Source: an uncultured Bacteroidota bacterium
Lineage (GTDB): Bacteria > Bacteroidota > Bacteroidia > Chitinophagales > Chitinophagaceae
Direction: 5' to 3'
Assembly: GCA_903851465.1 (NCBI GenBank)
Contig: CAINOI010000031.1
Coordinates: 1 to 41,261 of the forward strand
Length of the DNA stretch: 41,261 nucleotides
Shown here: one piece after another, positions 17,106 through 25,166 of the stretch
How the letters are laid out: the number at the start of each line of letters is the position of its first letter
Numbering within the stretch: position 1 is the stretch's first letter
Position numbers and translations under genes: made by a program
Notes under the pieces: generated by a model
The model's database searches: none
Seen by the model: only the letters and a program-made list of their open reading frames with translations
What the model was told of the DNA's origin: nothing

Positions 17106-18080
17106 TTACTGACCAAGTATGTATGAGAATATCAATGGCACGACAATCGTGGCATCACTCTCTACAATAAACTTAGGTGTATGAATATCTAATTTACCCC
17201 AGGTAATTTTTTCGTTTGGAACAGCACCAGAGTAAGAACCGTAAGAAGTGGTACTGTCACTAATTTGACAGAAATAACTCCAGAAAGGCACATCATGCCA
17301 TTCAAGATCTTGGTACATCATTGGCACCACACAGATAGGGAAATCACCAGCGATACCTCCACCAACTTGGAAGAAGCCTACCCCTTTTCCACCACTATTC
17401 GCTCTGTACCATTCTGTTAATTCCACCATGTATTCAATACCGTTTTTAACAGTCGATGCCTTCAATTCATTTTTGATCACATAGCTAGCAAAAATATTAC
17501 CAGTCGTGCTATCCTCCCATCCTGGTACAACAATTGGAATATTCTTTTTTGCAGCAGCAACCACCCAGCTATCCTTAGGATCAATTTCATAATATTGTTC
17601 TAACTCACCACTCAAGATAACTTGATACATAAATTCATGTGGGAAATAACGCTCCCCTTTTGACTCTGCTTCTTTCCAGAACTTAACAATGTGTTTTTGT
17701 AATCTTCTAAATGCTTCCTCTTCTGGAATGCAAGTATCCGTCACACGGTTGTAATGGTTTTCTAATAAATCCCACTCATCTTGTGGTGTTAAATCTCTAT
17801 AGTTAGGAACACGCTTGTAGTGACTATGCGCTACAAGGTTCATTACATCTTCTTCTAAATTAGCACCAGTACAACTAATGATGGCAATTTTGTCTTGACG
17901 AATCATCTCCGCTAAACTGATGCCCAACTCGGCCGTACTCATGGCGCCTGCTAAACTCACTAACATCTTCCCGCCTTCTAATAAATGGGTTTCATAACCT
18001 TTAGCAGCATCTACTAAGGCAGCAGCATTAAAATGTCGATAATGGTGCTCTATAAACTGTGAAATAGGTCCTTTGCTCAT
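17106..18080 (-). CDS. Deoxyhypusine synthase-like protein lacking the catalytic lysine
   Basis: 324 residues, close to true DHS (~370 in human). The NAD-binding fold is readable: SLAGAMSTAELG, ISCTGANLEED, and the C-terminal SDSTTSYGSYSGAVPNEKITWGK and DATIVVPL. In human DHS the GGGVVK motif supplies Lys329, which forms the imine with the butylamine group; here the motif is GGGIAGDF (Gly240-242, then Ile243, Ala244, Gly245), so the lysine position is Gly. Bacterial homologues of DHS act on homospermidine or have unknown roles, and eIF5A is absent from bacteria. Monocistronic, minus strand, with a candidate -7 element upstream. Confidence 0.87.
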   Translation of the reverse strand: MSKGPISQFIEHHYRHFNAAALVDAAKGYETHLLEGGKMLVSLAGAMSTAELGISLAEMIRQDKIAIISCTGANLEEDVMNLVAHSHYKRVPNYRDLTPQDEWDLLENHYNRVTDTCIPEEEAFRRLQKHIVKFWKEAESKGERYFPHEFMYQVILSGELEQYYEIDPKDSWVVAAAKKNIPIVVPGWEDSTTGNIFASYVIKNELKASTVKNGIEYMVELTEWYRANSGGKGVGFFQVGGGIAGDFPICVVPMMYQDLEWHDVPFWSYFCQISDSTTSYGSYSGAVPNEKITWGKLDIHTPKFIVESDATIVVPLIFSYILGQ

Positions 18081-18096
18081 GTCAATTGATTTGTTG

Positions 18097-18104
18097 CAAA
18101 AGTA
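18097..18104 (-). promoter_or_regulatory. Candidate -7 element for the DHS-like gene
   Basis: On the minus strand TACTTTTG matches TAnnTTTG, 16 nt before the ATG, with TTGG about 20 nt upstream as a possible -33 element. This is one of the better promoter matches in the window. Confidence 0.45.
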
Positions 18105-18185
18105 ATTTATTTACGCAGATTTGCCCAATTCATGTAAAAGGTTCCTAAAGCAAAATTTTGTACCTTGAGCATCAAATTCGAGCTT

Positions 18186-18860
18186 ATGAACACTAAAAAA
18201 TACGGCCCTTGGCTAGTGGCCCTTCTGATTATTGCCCCTTTTATATATGGTGCTATCATTTTCCCTCAATTGCCAAGTCAAATTCCAACCCATTTTAATA
18301 TCGAGGGGAAACCAGACGCCTGGGGTGGCCCATCTAGCATTTTTTTAGGGCCAGGGATCATGGGGGGCGTCAGTGTTTTCGTTTATGTATTGATAACGAA
18401 TCTAAAAACATTCGATCCCAAAAAATACGATGAAGCCAATAAGCAGCTTTATAATAATTTTGCACTTTTAACAGTTGTATTTTTAAGTGTTTTAAGTACC
18501 ATCATTATTTATAGCTCAACCCATGCAGATCAAACCAATGTTGGTAATTTAATTTTACCATTTGTTGGACTGTCTTTTGCAGGACTTGGATGGTATATGC
18601 CTAAGTTTAAGCAAAATTATTTTGTAGGCTTTAAATTACCTTGGACTTTAGAAAACGAAACCAACTGGGATGAAACACATAAAGTGGCGGGAAAACTTTG
18701 GATTTATGGGGGATTATTTCAAGCAGTTGTAACATTCTTTTTGCCTATGAAAATTGGCATCATTGCATTTATGTTAGCTGTCGCTATCATGGTCATCATT
18801 CCATCTGTTTTTTCTTATCGTATGTTTAAAAACGGAAATCAAATAAAAAATACGCATTAA
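18186..18860 (+). CDS. SdpI/DUF1648 family membrane protein
   Basis: 224 residues from the ATG at 18186; a frame extension begins at a TTG at 18165 and is less likely. The N-terminal DUF1648 domain is clear (PSQIPTHFNIEGKPDAWGG), then further hydrophobic segments near residues 6-24, 45-66, 88-106, 115-130 and two close to the C-terminus. Bacillus SdpI protects against the SdpC toxin, but most relatives in other bacteria have no known role. No toxin gene lies nearby. Divergent from the DHS-like gene and 15 nt ahead of the transsulfuration gene. Confidence 0.82.
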   Translation: MNTKKYGPWLVALLIIAPFIYGAIIFPQLPSQIPTHFNIEGKPDAWGGPSSIFLGPGIMGGVSVFVYVLITNLKTFDPKKYDEANKQLYNNFALLTVVFLSVLSTIIIYSSTHADQTNVGNLILPFVGLSFAGLGWYMPKFKQNYFVGFKLPWTLENETNWDETHKVAGKLWIYGGLFQAVVTFFLPMKIGIIAFMLAVAIMVIIPSVFSYRMFKNGNQIKNTH

Positions 18861-18875
18861 ATAATACCAATAAAG

Positions 18876-20027
18876 ATGAGCAATAAAAATAATTTAGGGA
18901 CCAAATTCATCCATGCAGGTGCACACCCAGATCCAAGTACTGGTGCTATTATGACGCCAATTTACCAAACTTCTACCTATGTACAATCCGCTCCTGGTGT
19001 GCATCAGGGCTATGAATATGCAAGAAGTCAGAACCCAACTCGTTTTGCTTTGGAGGAGGCTTTTGCGGTGATAGAAAATGGAAGATTTGGATTGGCTTTT
19101 GCTAGTGGTGTGGCCGCAACAGACGCTGTGATGCGTTTGCTTGTACCAGGTGACGAAGTGGTTGCAGCACATGATATGTATGGAGGTTCTTTCAGGTTGT
19201 TTTCTAAAGTACATGAGAAGATGGGCATCAAATTTATTTATGTTGATACCTCTGATGTAAATAATGTGGCAGCTGCGATGACAGATAAGACAAAATTAAT
19301 TTGGGTAGAAACACCTACCAATCCATTAATGAATATTACAGATATCGAAGCAGTATCAGCGATAGGTAAACAACACAACTGCATTGTTTGTGTAGACAAT
19401 ACATTCGCCTCTCCTTATTTACAAAATCCATTGGATCAAGGTGCAACGATTGTCATGCATTCTGCTACAAAATATTTAGGCGGTCATAGTGACGTCATTC
19501 AAGGTTGTTTAATGCTGAACGACCAAGCGTTAAGAGACCAATTGTATTTTATACAAAAAAGTACAGGAGCGGTTCCAGGACCACAGGATTGCTTTTTAGT
19601 CTTAAGAGGTATTAAAACATTACATGTAAGAATGCAAAGACATTGTGAGAATGGCGAAAAAGTAGCTACCTATTTACGCCAGCACCCTAAAGTGGCTAAA
19701 GTTTACTGGTGTGGCTTTGCAGACCATCACAACCATGAAATTGCTAAGAAACAAATGCGTGGCTTTGGTGGCATGATGAGCTTTGTATTAAAAGACGACA
19801 GTGTTGCAGCAGCAACGAAAGTATTGTCAAGTACAAAAATATTTTCGTTGGCCGAAAGTTTAGGCGGTGTAGAATCTTTGATCAATCACCCTGCAAGCAT
19901 GACCCATGCTTCTATCCCACGTGAGCAAAGAATTGCCAATGGATTAGCAGATGGTTTAATTCGTTTGAGTGTTGGCATTGAAGACGCCGAAGATATCATT
20001 GCAGATTTAGCACAGGCTATTGGATAA
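18876..20027 (+). CDS. Trans-sulfuration PLP enzyme (cystathionine gamma-synthase/lyase family)
   Basis: 383 residues, fold type I PLP enzyme. The PLP lysine is Lys199 in SATKYLGGHSD; preceding motifs are YARSQNPTR, MYGGSFRLF (phosphate binding) and VDNTFASPYLQNP (Asp that pairs with the pyridine N). It could be cystathionine gamma-synthase, beta- or gamma-lyase; the sequence does not settle this, although GGVESLINHPASMTHAS suits the synthase/gamma-lyase group. Part of methionine or cysteine metabolism, thematically linked to metH at the other end of the window. Its stop overlaps the next start by one base (TAATG). Confidence 0.92.
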   Translation: MSNKNNLGTKFIHAGAHPDPSTGAIMTPIYQTSTYVQSAPGVHQGYEYARSQNPTRFALEEAFAVIENGRFGLAFASGVAATDAVMRLLVPGDEVVAAHDMYGGSFRLFSKVHEKMGIKFIYVDTSDVNNVAAAMTDKTKLIWVETPTNPLMNITDIEAVSAIGKQHNCIVCVDNTFASPYLQNPLDQGATIVMHSATKYLGGHSDVIQGCLMLNDQALRDQLYFIQKSTGAVPGPQDCFLVLRGIKTLHVRMQRHCENGEKVATYLRQHPKVAKVYWCGFADHHNHEIAKKQMRGFGGMMSFVLKDDSVAAATKVLSSTKIFSLAESLGGVESLINHPASMTHASIPREQRIANGLADGLIRLSVGIEDAEDIIADLAQAIG

Positions 20028-20806
20028 TGAACCCTGCAATCAAACAACTACTCGATCAAAAAGTAAAGCAATACAATCATATTGACTTTATCGAAAAAGA
20101 TCCAATTTGTATACCCCATTTATTTACAAAGCAGCAAGACATTGAACTTGCTGCTTTTTTTGCTGCCATCTTTGCTTGGGGCAATCGTACCACCATCATT
20201 CAAAAGAGCAAGGAATTGTTGGAAAGAATGGACAATGCACCTTTTGAATTTTGTACACAACACCAAGCAGCAGATCTTAAAAAATTAATAGGTTTTGCTC
20301 ATCGCACATTCAATGATGCAGATTTGTTGTATTGTATCGCTTTCTTTAAGCAACATTATGCCGCCCAAAAAAGTTTAGAAACAGCTTTTTTTGTTGACCA
20401 ACCATCTGGCAAAAAAATAAAAACAGTAGAAGCCGGTTTAATTAATTTTAAAAACTACTTTTTTTCATTGAAGGATGCCCCAGATCGAACTAGAAAACAT
20501 ATTGCATCTCCCAAAAACGGATCCACTTGTAAAAGATTGAATATGTTTTTGAGGTGGATGGTCCGCAAGGATCAACATGGGGTTGACTTTGGTTTGTGGA
20601 AAGCCATCTCCCCTGCCGATTTAATCATTCCAATTGATGTGCATGTAGCTAGAGTGTCTAGAACATTTGGGTTGATCTCTCGTCCACAAATAGATTGGTT
20701 GACTGCGATAGAGTTAACCGATTATTGCCGAACTTTAGATGCAAGAGATCCTGCTAAATACGACTTTGCCTTATTTAGTTTAGGTGTCACAGAAAAAATC
20801 AGATAA
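20027..20806 (+). CDS. TIGR02757 family protein (DUF2400), unknown function
   Basis: 259 residues that match TIGR02757 by eye: FFAAIFAWGNRTTIIQKSKELLERMDNAPFEF near the N-terminus, RKHIASPKNGSTCKRLNMFLRWMVRKDQHGVDFGLW in the middle and SPADLIIPIDVHVARVSRTFGLISR after it. The middle resembles the HhH-GPD DNA-glycosylase superfamily in spacing (a KR-x-NxFLRWMVR helix with an Asp-containing loop VDFG), but I do not know an established activity. Start overlaps the previous stop by one base, so translation is coupled. Confidence 0.85.
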   Translation: MNPAIKQLLDQKVKQYNHIDFIEKDPICIPHLFTKQQDIELAAFFAAIFAWGNRTTIIQKSKELLERMDNAPFEFCTQHQAADLKKLIGFAHRTFNDADLLYCIAFFKQHYAAQKSLETAFFVDQPSGKKIKTVEAGLINFKNYFFSLKDAPDRTRKHIASPKNGSTCKRLNMFLRWMVRKDQHGVDFGLWKAISPADLIIPIDVHVARVSRTFGLISRPQIDWLTAIELTDYCRTLDARDPAKYDFALFSLGVTEKIR

Positions 20807-20816
20807 AAATAGCCCC

Positions 20817-21128
20817 ATGGAAAAAGCATTTTCCGAATTAGAACAACTCGGCCCTAGCGATTTAATTGCCTTTATCAATGATTGCATACAACATGATTTT
20901 AACAAGTTGGTGCAATTACTATACCGTATTGATGTATCTGAAGAAAAATTAAAATATATACTACAATTAAACCCTAATGAAGATGCGGCAAAACTAATTG
21001 CTGCTGTCATTATCGAAAGATTGGCTGCTACCAAAGCAGCAAGAGCAAGTTTTAGCACAACCCATAAAATAGATTCACCTGCTAAAGAAAATAACGAGAC
21101 CGATGATGAAGATCTTGAGCGACTTTGA
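20817..21128 (+). CDS. Conserved small protein of unknown function
   Basis: 103 residues from the ATG at 20817. An upstream in-frame GTG at 20784 would overlap the previous gene by 23 nt and is less likely. The N-terminal 75 residues look helical (SELEQLGPSDLIAFINDCIQHDFNKLVQLLYRIDVSEEKLKYIL), and the tail is acidic (NETDDEDLERL). The composition fits a soluble helical protein; I recognise no domain. It lies 10 nt downstream of the TIGR02757 gene and probably belongs to its transcript. Confidence 0.6.
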   Translation: MEKAFSELEQLGPSDLIAFINDCIQHDFNKLVQLLYRIDVSEEKLKYILQLNPNEDAAKLIAAVIIERLAATKAARASFSTTHKIDSPAKENNETDDEDLERL

Positions 21129-21132
21129 TTTC

Positions 21133-21831
21133 TTACAGATCTCCCAACTGAGGACGAAGCACAATATCCTCTACCACAGCTTGTGGACTTAATTGTGTCG
21201 CTGCATAAATCATCTTTGCTATATCATCTGCTTCCATGATACGATTTTCTGAAACGCCAGATCCCTTCCAGCTATTGGTATAAGTGGCCCCAGGACAAAC
21301 CGCTGTGACTTTAATCCCCTTGTCTTTTAATTCAAGTCTTAGGTTAGTAGAAAAGCCTAGTAATGCATATTTGGAAATACTATAAGACCCACCATGAGGA
21401 TAGGCTTGAAGAGAGGCAATAGAACAGATATTAAAAATATGACCTTGCTTTGCTTTTAACATAGCAGGCAACAGATCTCGTGTCAAATGATAAGCCGAAA
21501 ATAAATTCGCATTCAATTGAGCTGCTAATTGACCATCGGCCTCGTCTTGTAATTGACCAGGTAAAAAATAACCTGCATTGTTTACTAAAACATCTGGTGT
21601 GGTTCTTGCTAAAACCCACTCAGAAAAACAGTGTACCTGTTCTTGAATAGACAAATCCGCATGCACAAATTCCACCTTCACAGCTGGATATGTTTTTTGC
21701 AAGGATGCTGCTGCACTAGAGAGATCTGCAGGTGTCTTGCTTGTTAGATACAAATTGTGTCCAGCTGCTGCAAACGCATTTGCAATGGCAAATCCAATCC
21801 CTTTTGAAGCACCAGTAATAATGATATTCAT
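21133..21831 (-). CDS. SDR family NAD(P)-dependent oxidoreductase
   Basis: 232 residues, the classical short-chain dehydrogenase length. TGASKGIGFAIA is the cofactor glycine motif, NNAGYF follows, and the catalytic YSISKYALLG contains the Tyr-x3-Lys, with the Ser about 13 residues earlier in NICSIAS. Substrate is unknown; the family covers alcohols, ketones and sugars. Converges with the preceding small gene, leaving four bases between the stops, and is divergent from yjjG across an inverted repeat. Confidence 0.93.
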   Translation of the reverse strand: MNIIITGASKGIGFAIANAFAAAGHNLYLTSKTPADLSSAAASLQKTYPAVKVEFVHADLSIQEQVHCFSEWVLARTTPDVLVNNAGYFLPGQLQDEADGQLAAQLNANLFSAYHLTRDLLPAMLKAKQGHIFNICSIASLQAYPHGGSYSISKYALLGFSTNLRLELKDKGIKVTAVCPGATYTNSWKGSGVSENRIMEADDIAKMIYAATQLSPQAVVEDIVLRPQLGDL

Positions 21832-21865
21832 AAATTCCTACTTTACAAGATAAAGATAGCAAGCA

Positions 21866-21896
21866 AAATGGTAATTTAGCATTTCAATTACCATTT
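21866..21896. repeat. Perfect 11-bp inverted repeat in the SDR-yjjG divergent region
   Basis: AAATGGTAATT (21866-21876) and AATTACCATTT (21886-21896) are exact reverse complements separated by 9 nt, 12 nt before the yjjG ATG and 35 nt before the SDR start. It could be an operator or a hairpin in the yjjG leader. It has no T-tract and is not a terminator. Confidence 0.6.
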
Positions 21897-21908
21897 CATC
21901 CTACCCTT

Positions 21909-22604
21909 ATGTCGTATAAAGACCTATTTTTTGACTTAGATCATACCCTTTGGGATTTCGAGACGAATTCTAAAGAAACCATTCAAGAACTATATACCAA
22001 GCACCAATTAATTGACTTAGGTATTGTTGATTTTGATGGATTTTACAATACATATTCTGCGCACAATCACCGTTTGTGGGACCGATACACCAAGGGTTTT
22101 ATCAAGCAAGAAGAGCTAAGATGGAAAAGGGTATACTTAAGTTTATTGGATTTTAAAGTGTCCAATGAGCCATTGGCAAAAGAAATGTCCCAGGCTTATT
22201 TAGAGATCTTGCCAAATAAAAAACATTTATTCCCTTATACCATTGAAATTTTAGAATACTTAAAACAGAAGGACTATAAGATGCACCTCATCACCAACGG
22301 ATTTGAATCGGTGCAATTTAAAAAAATAAAAAACTCGGGATTAAAGGATTATTTTATCGAAGTCATTACTTCAGAAGCCAGTAATAGTTTAAAACCACAA
22401 AAGGAAATTTTTGAATACGCTTTAAAAAACGCCAATGCAAGTGTTGAGCAAAGTATTATGATTGGAGACAATGAGTCTGCAGATATACAAGGCGGAATTA
22501 ATATAGGGATGGATACCATTTTTGTGAACCACATTCAAGTTGTGCCAACCGTTCCAGCAACTTATACCATCACGCATTTAAAAGAATTGGAAAACATCTT
22601 GTAA
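21909..22604 (+). CDS. YjjG-family HAD phosphatase (noncanonical pyrimidine nucleotidase)
   Basis: 231 residues. The HAD motifs are in order: I, FFDLDHTLWDF (nucleophile and acid Asp residues 9 and 11); II, LITNGFE; III, Lys in SLKPQKEIF; IV, GDNESADIQGG. Length and the DHTLWDFETN opening suit TIGR02254, whose members (YjjG) dephosphorylate mutagenic or noncanonical pyrimidine monophosphates and flavin mononucleotide. Monocistronic; the convergent psd gene ends 16 nt away with no clear terminator. Family call strong, exact substrate inferred. Confidence 0.9.
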   Translation: MSYKDLFFDLDHTLWDFETNSKETIQELYTKHQLIDLGIVDFDGFYNTYSAHNHRLWDRYTKGFIKQEELRWKRVYLSLLDFKVSNEPLAKEMSQAYLEILPNKKHLFPYTIEILEYLKQKDYKMHLITNGFESVQFKKIKNSGLKDYFIEVITSEASNSLKPQKEIFEYALKNANASVEQSIMIGDNESADIQGGINIGMDTIFVNHIQVVPTVPATYTITHLKELENIL

Positions 22605-22620
22605 GCAGCTGCCTATTTGA

Positions 22621-23277
22621 TTACCATCTAGCAAGCACTGTCACGCCACCTTTCACCGTATCCCCAATTTTACAATTGATTTCGGTGCCAATTGGCAATA
22701 ACAAATCTACCCTGCTACCAAACTTGATGAAACCATATTCATCACATTGATTGAACTTAGTCCCAACAGCAGCATAGTTACAGATTCTTCTGGCAAGTGC
22801 ACCTGCGATTTGCTTTAATAATATGGTACCTTTTTCGTTTTCAACTACGACAGACCATCTTTCATTATCAGTAGAAGACTTAGGATGCCATGCTACTAAA
22901 AATTTTCCAGGATGGTATTGGTTGTAAATAATATTACCAGCAACAGGCAAACGATTCACGTGCACATTGGCTGGGCTCATAAACACACTGATCTGAATTC
23001 TTGGTTCTTTATAAAACTCATCTGGCATCACTTCCTCTATCACCACCACTTTACCATCTGCAGGAGATACAATCGCAGAAGGATCCATTGTTAATGAACG
23101 ATTGGGCATTCTAAAGAAAGATACTATGAATAAAAAGAAAGCGACTGTAAGTACAAATACAGACCATGCCAACAAAGCACTTATTGGAAATAAATAAGAG
23201 AAATTAATTAAATTCAAAATGCCTACTACAAATGCAACCAATGCAATTGTAGCTGTTCCTTCTCTGTGTATGGTCAT
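22621..23277 (-). CDS. psd: Phosphatidylserine decarboxylase proenzyme (short form)
   Basis: 218 residues from the ATG at 23277; an upstream open frame starts inside cdsA and is not needed. The sequence begins with one to two membrane helices (TIALVAFVVGILNLINF; ISALLAWSVFVLTVAFFLF), then VSPADGKVVVIEE, MSPANVHVNR (the catalytic His region) and KFGSRVDLLLP. The FGSR motif is the self-cleavage site between Gly187 and Ser188 that creates the pyruvoyl group. It converts phosphatidylserine to phosphatidylethanolamine. It lies 29 nt after cdsA, giving two steps of phospholipid synthesis in one operon. Confidence 0.95.
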   Translation of the reverse strand: MTIHREGTATIALVAFVVGILNLINFSYLFPISALLAWSVFVLTVAFFLFIVSFFRMPNRSLTMDPSAIVSPADGKVVVIEEVMPDEFYKEPRIQISVFMSPANVHVNRLPVAGNIIYNQYHPGKFLVAWHPKSSTDNERWSVVVENEKGTILLKQIAGALARRICNYAAVGTKFNQCDEYGFIKFGSRVDLLLPIGTEINCKIGDTVKGGVTVLARW

Positions 23278-23306
23278 AAATAGCAATTTGGGCAAAGGTA
23301 ATTCAT

Positions 23307-24215
23307 CTAAAATATAAATTGAAGCAATATCCAAACAAATGGCCCTGCAAATAAGATAGAATCAAATCGATCTAAGAAGCCGCCATGGCCAGGCATCATA
23401 CTACCACTATCTTTCACGCCTGCCAACCGTTTTAATTTGCTTTCAAAAAGATCGCCCAAATTCCCCATCACAGATGCCACAAAAGTGATCATATAGATGT
23501 ACTTAGTCGCGATAGGAATATATTGACCCGCCACAGTGGATAAAATCACAACAGACAAGATGACACCAGCAATCGTACCTTCCCATGTTTTCTTTGGTGA
23601 GATGGGAGAAATAGGTGTACGACCAATAAAAGAACCAACAATATACGCCATCGTATCATTCACCCAAACTGTCACTATCACTAAAATTGGCACCATCAAT
23701 TCGATATTTGGAAAAAACATAGACATGGCTGAATTCAAAAACATACCTCGTATGGCGTAAAACAAGGATAGACTAATTGAAATATAAATGAAGCCAAAAA
23801 AACTAATTGCGATATTCTTAATTTCTGCTTTTCTTGCAAATACATCTGCCACCATCATCAATACAAGACCTACTGGCATGGCTTTCAAACCAATCCACTT
23901 TAAACCAATTCCTTGATATGCTTGTGGTAATTTCTTAAGTATTGCCGTTGGCAATACAATATCGGTAGGCGCTAAACTGGTCATCATCAATATGCCCACC
24001 ACAAATACACCCCATTGATGCATTTTTGAAATTTGATTATAAGTAGGAAAAATGATACGCATCAATTTTTGATACTCATATAAACATCCAATTTGTATCA
24101 ACAAAAACAAAGCAAAATAAGACCAACTGTTGAAAAGCAAGCCTGCTAGCATAATGAACACAAATACAATAGCAGACAAAGCCCTTACTTTAAAAACAGA
24201 AAAATTAAACGGCAT
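23307..24215 (-). CDS. cdsA: Phosphatidate cytidylyltransferase
   Basis: 302-residue integral membrane enzyme making CDP-diacylglycerol from phosphatidate and CTP. Multiple hydrophobic helices run from residue 10 onward. The CDP-diglyceride signature lies at the C-terminus: SPKKTWEGTIAG, then GNLGDLFESKLKRLAGVKDSGSMMPGHGGFLDRFDS, with the essential acidic and Lys residues. It overlaps the upstream CPBP protease gene by 11 nt and is followed by psd, so CPBP-cdsA-psd is one transcriptional unit. Confidence 0.95.
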   Translation of the reverse strand: MPFNFSVFKVRALSAIVFVFIMLAGLLFNSWSYFALFLLIQIGCLYEYQKLMRIIFPTYNQISKMHQWGVFVVGILMMTSLAPTDIVLPTAILKKLPQAYQGIGLKWIGLKAMPVGLVLMMVADVFARKAEIKNIAISFFGFIYISISLSLFYAIRGMFLNSAMSMFFPNIELMVPILVIVTVWVNDTMAYIVGSFIGRTPISPISPKKTWEGTIAGVILSVVILSTVAGQYIPIATKYIYMITFVASVMGNLGDLFESKLKRLAGVKDSGSMMPGHGGFLDRFDSILFAGPFVWILLQFIF

Positions 24216-25104
24216 CTGTGGTCTTTTTTAATTGTTTGAACAAAATAAATAATGCTACAAGTCCAATGATCACCCAATAATAAGTCAAGTTGGAGTCCAT
24301 TACTTGGTCTATTTTTTTTGGGTTATTTCTTACTGCATACAAAGCAGACACGCCAATCGCATTGTTGACAAAATGCATTAATATCGGCAACCAAATTGTT
24401 TTTGTATAATAATAAATTAAGCCAAGTACAATACCTAAAGACATTCTTGACAAAAAGCCAAAATAAGAAAAGTGAAAAGCACTAAATAAAATAGCAGTGA
24501 TTACAATTGCTACAATTGGTTTACCCGACCAGTCGGTAATGATTTTTTGAAGTGTTCCTCTAAAATACAATTCCTCCACAATGGCTGGCACCACTGCAAT
24601 CGCTACAATTGCAAGTAATAAATCCCAAATGGAACGCATATGGGTCATAGCCATCAGTGCTTTTTTATATTGGGCTTCTAAATCTGTTGCCCAGGTTCTA
24701 ATGCTATTTGAAAAAGTGATTTTATCGGTAAGGTCTCCCAATGCACCACTCAAAATCAAGCCAGTGAAAGCTAGTAAAATAACAATCCCTACTTGTTTAT
24801 CATTCGTAATTGGCTTGAATCCTAAATTAGAAGTAAAACTGCCTTTGGTAAAATAAGCCACTACTAAAGCAGGGACACCAAAGCCAATAATAGAAGCAAA
24901 AGCGTTGGCTATTTGCGTCATGCTCGTATTTTCTGGACGCAATAAAACAGATTGGATGTCCGTAAATGGCGCATGCAATGCAGCTGCCACAATCGAAAAA
25001 GTAATTAAGCCGCCAAGAATCATACTCAATCCAGTCATGGATATAAATAAAACCATCCTGAATCCAGGGCTCATATTAAAAATAGAATTTTCATTAGTAT
25101 ACAT
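24205..25104 (-). CDS. CPBP family intramembrane metalloprotease
   Basis: 299 residues from the ATG at 25104 (the frame continues upstream to a TTG at 25152, which lacks support and would crowd the dusB promoter). The CPBP (Abi, Rce1-like) motifs are seen: EELYFRG (EExxxR) in motif 1, FSAFHFSYFGF (FxxxH) in motif 2 and HFVNNAIG (HxxxN) in motif 3, in hydrophobic helices. Family members cleave or process membrane-bound substrates; some act in bacteriocin maturation or immunity. Here the gene lies upstream of cdsA-psd, so an envelope-lipid context is likelier. Substrate unknown. Confidence 0.88.
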   Translation of the reverse strand: MYTNENSIFNMSPGFRMVLFISMTGLSMILGGLITFSIVAAALHAPFTDIQSVLLRPENTSMTQIANAFASIIGFGVPALVVAYFTKGSFTSNLGFKPITNDKQVGIVILLAFTGLILSGALGDLTDKITFSNSIRTWATDLEAQYKKALMAMTHMRSIWDLLLAIVAIAVVPAIVEELYFRGTLQKIITDWSGKPIVAIVITAILFSAFHFSYFGFLSRMSLGIVLGLIYYYTKTIWLPILMHFVNNAIGVSALYAVRNNPKKIDQVMDSNLTYYWVIIGLVALFILFKQLKKTTDAV

Positions 25105-25122
25105 GTCAATGCAATTAATTGG

Positions 25123-25130
25123 TACCTTTG
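25123..25130 (+). promoter_or_regulatory. Candidate -7 element for dusB
   Basis: TACCTTTG matches TAnnTTTG and lies 36 nt before the dusB ATG, in the divergent region with the CPBP gene. Confidence 0.4.
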
Positions 25131-25166
25131 CCACCGTATCGGTTAGATGCAAGATAATGAATTCAT

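Noticed and set aside
18876-20027. Firm naming of the transsulfuration enzyme as MetB or MetC
   Set aside because: Family motifs do not separate synthase from lyase here and no neighbouring gene decides it.
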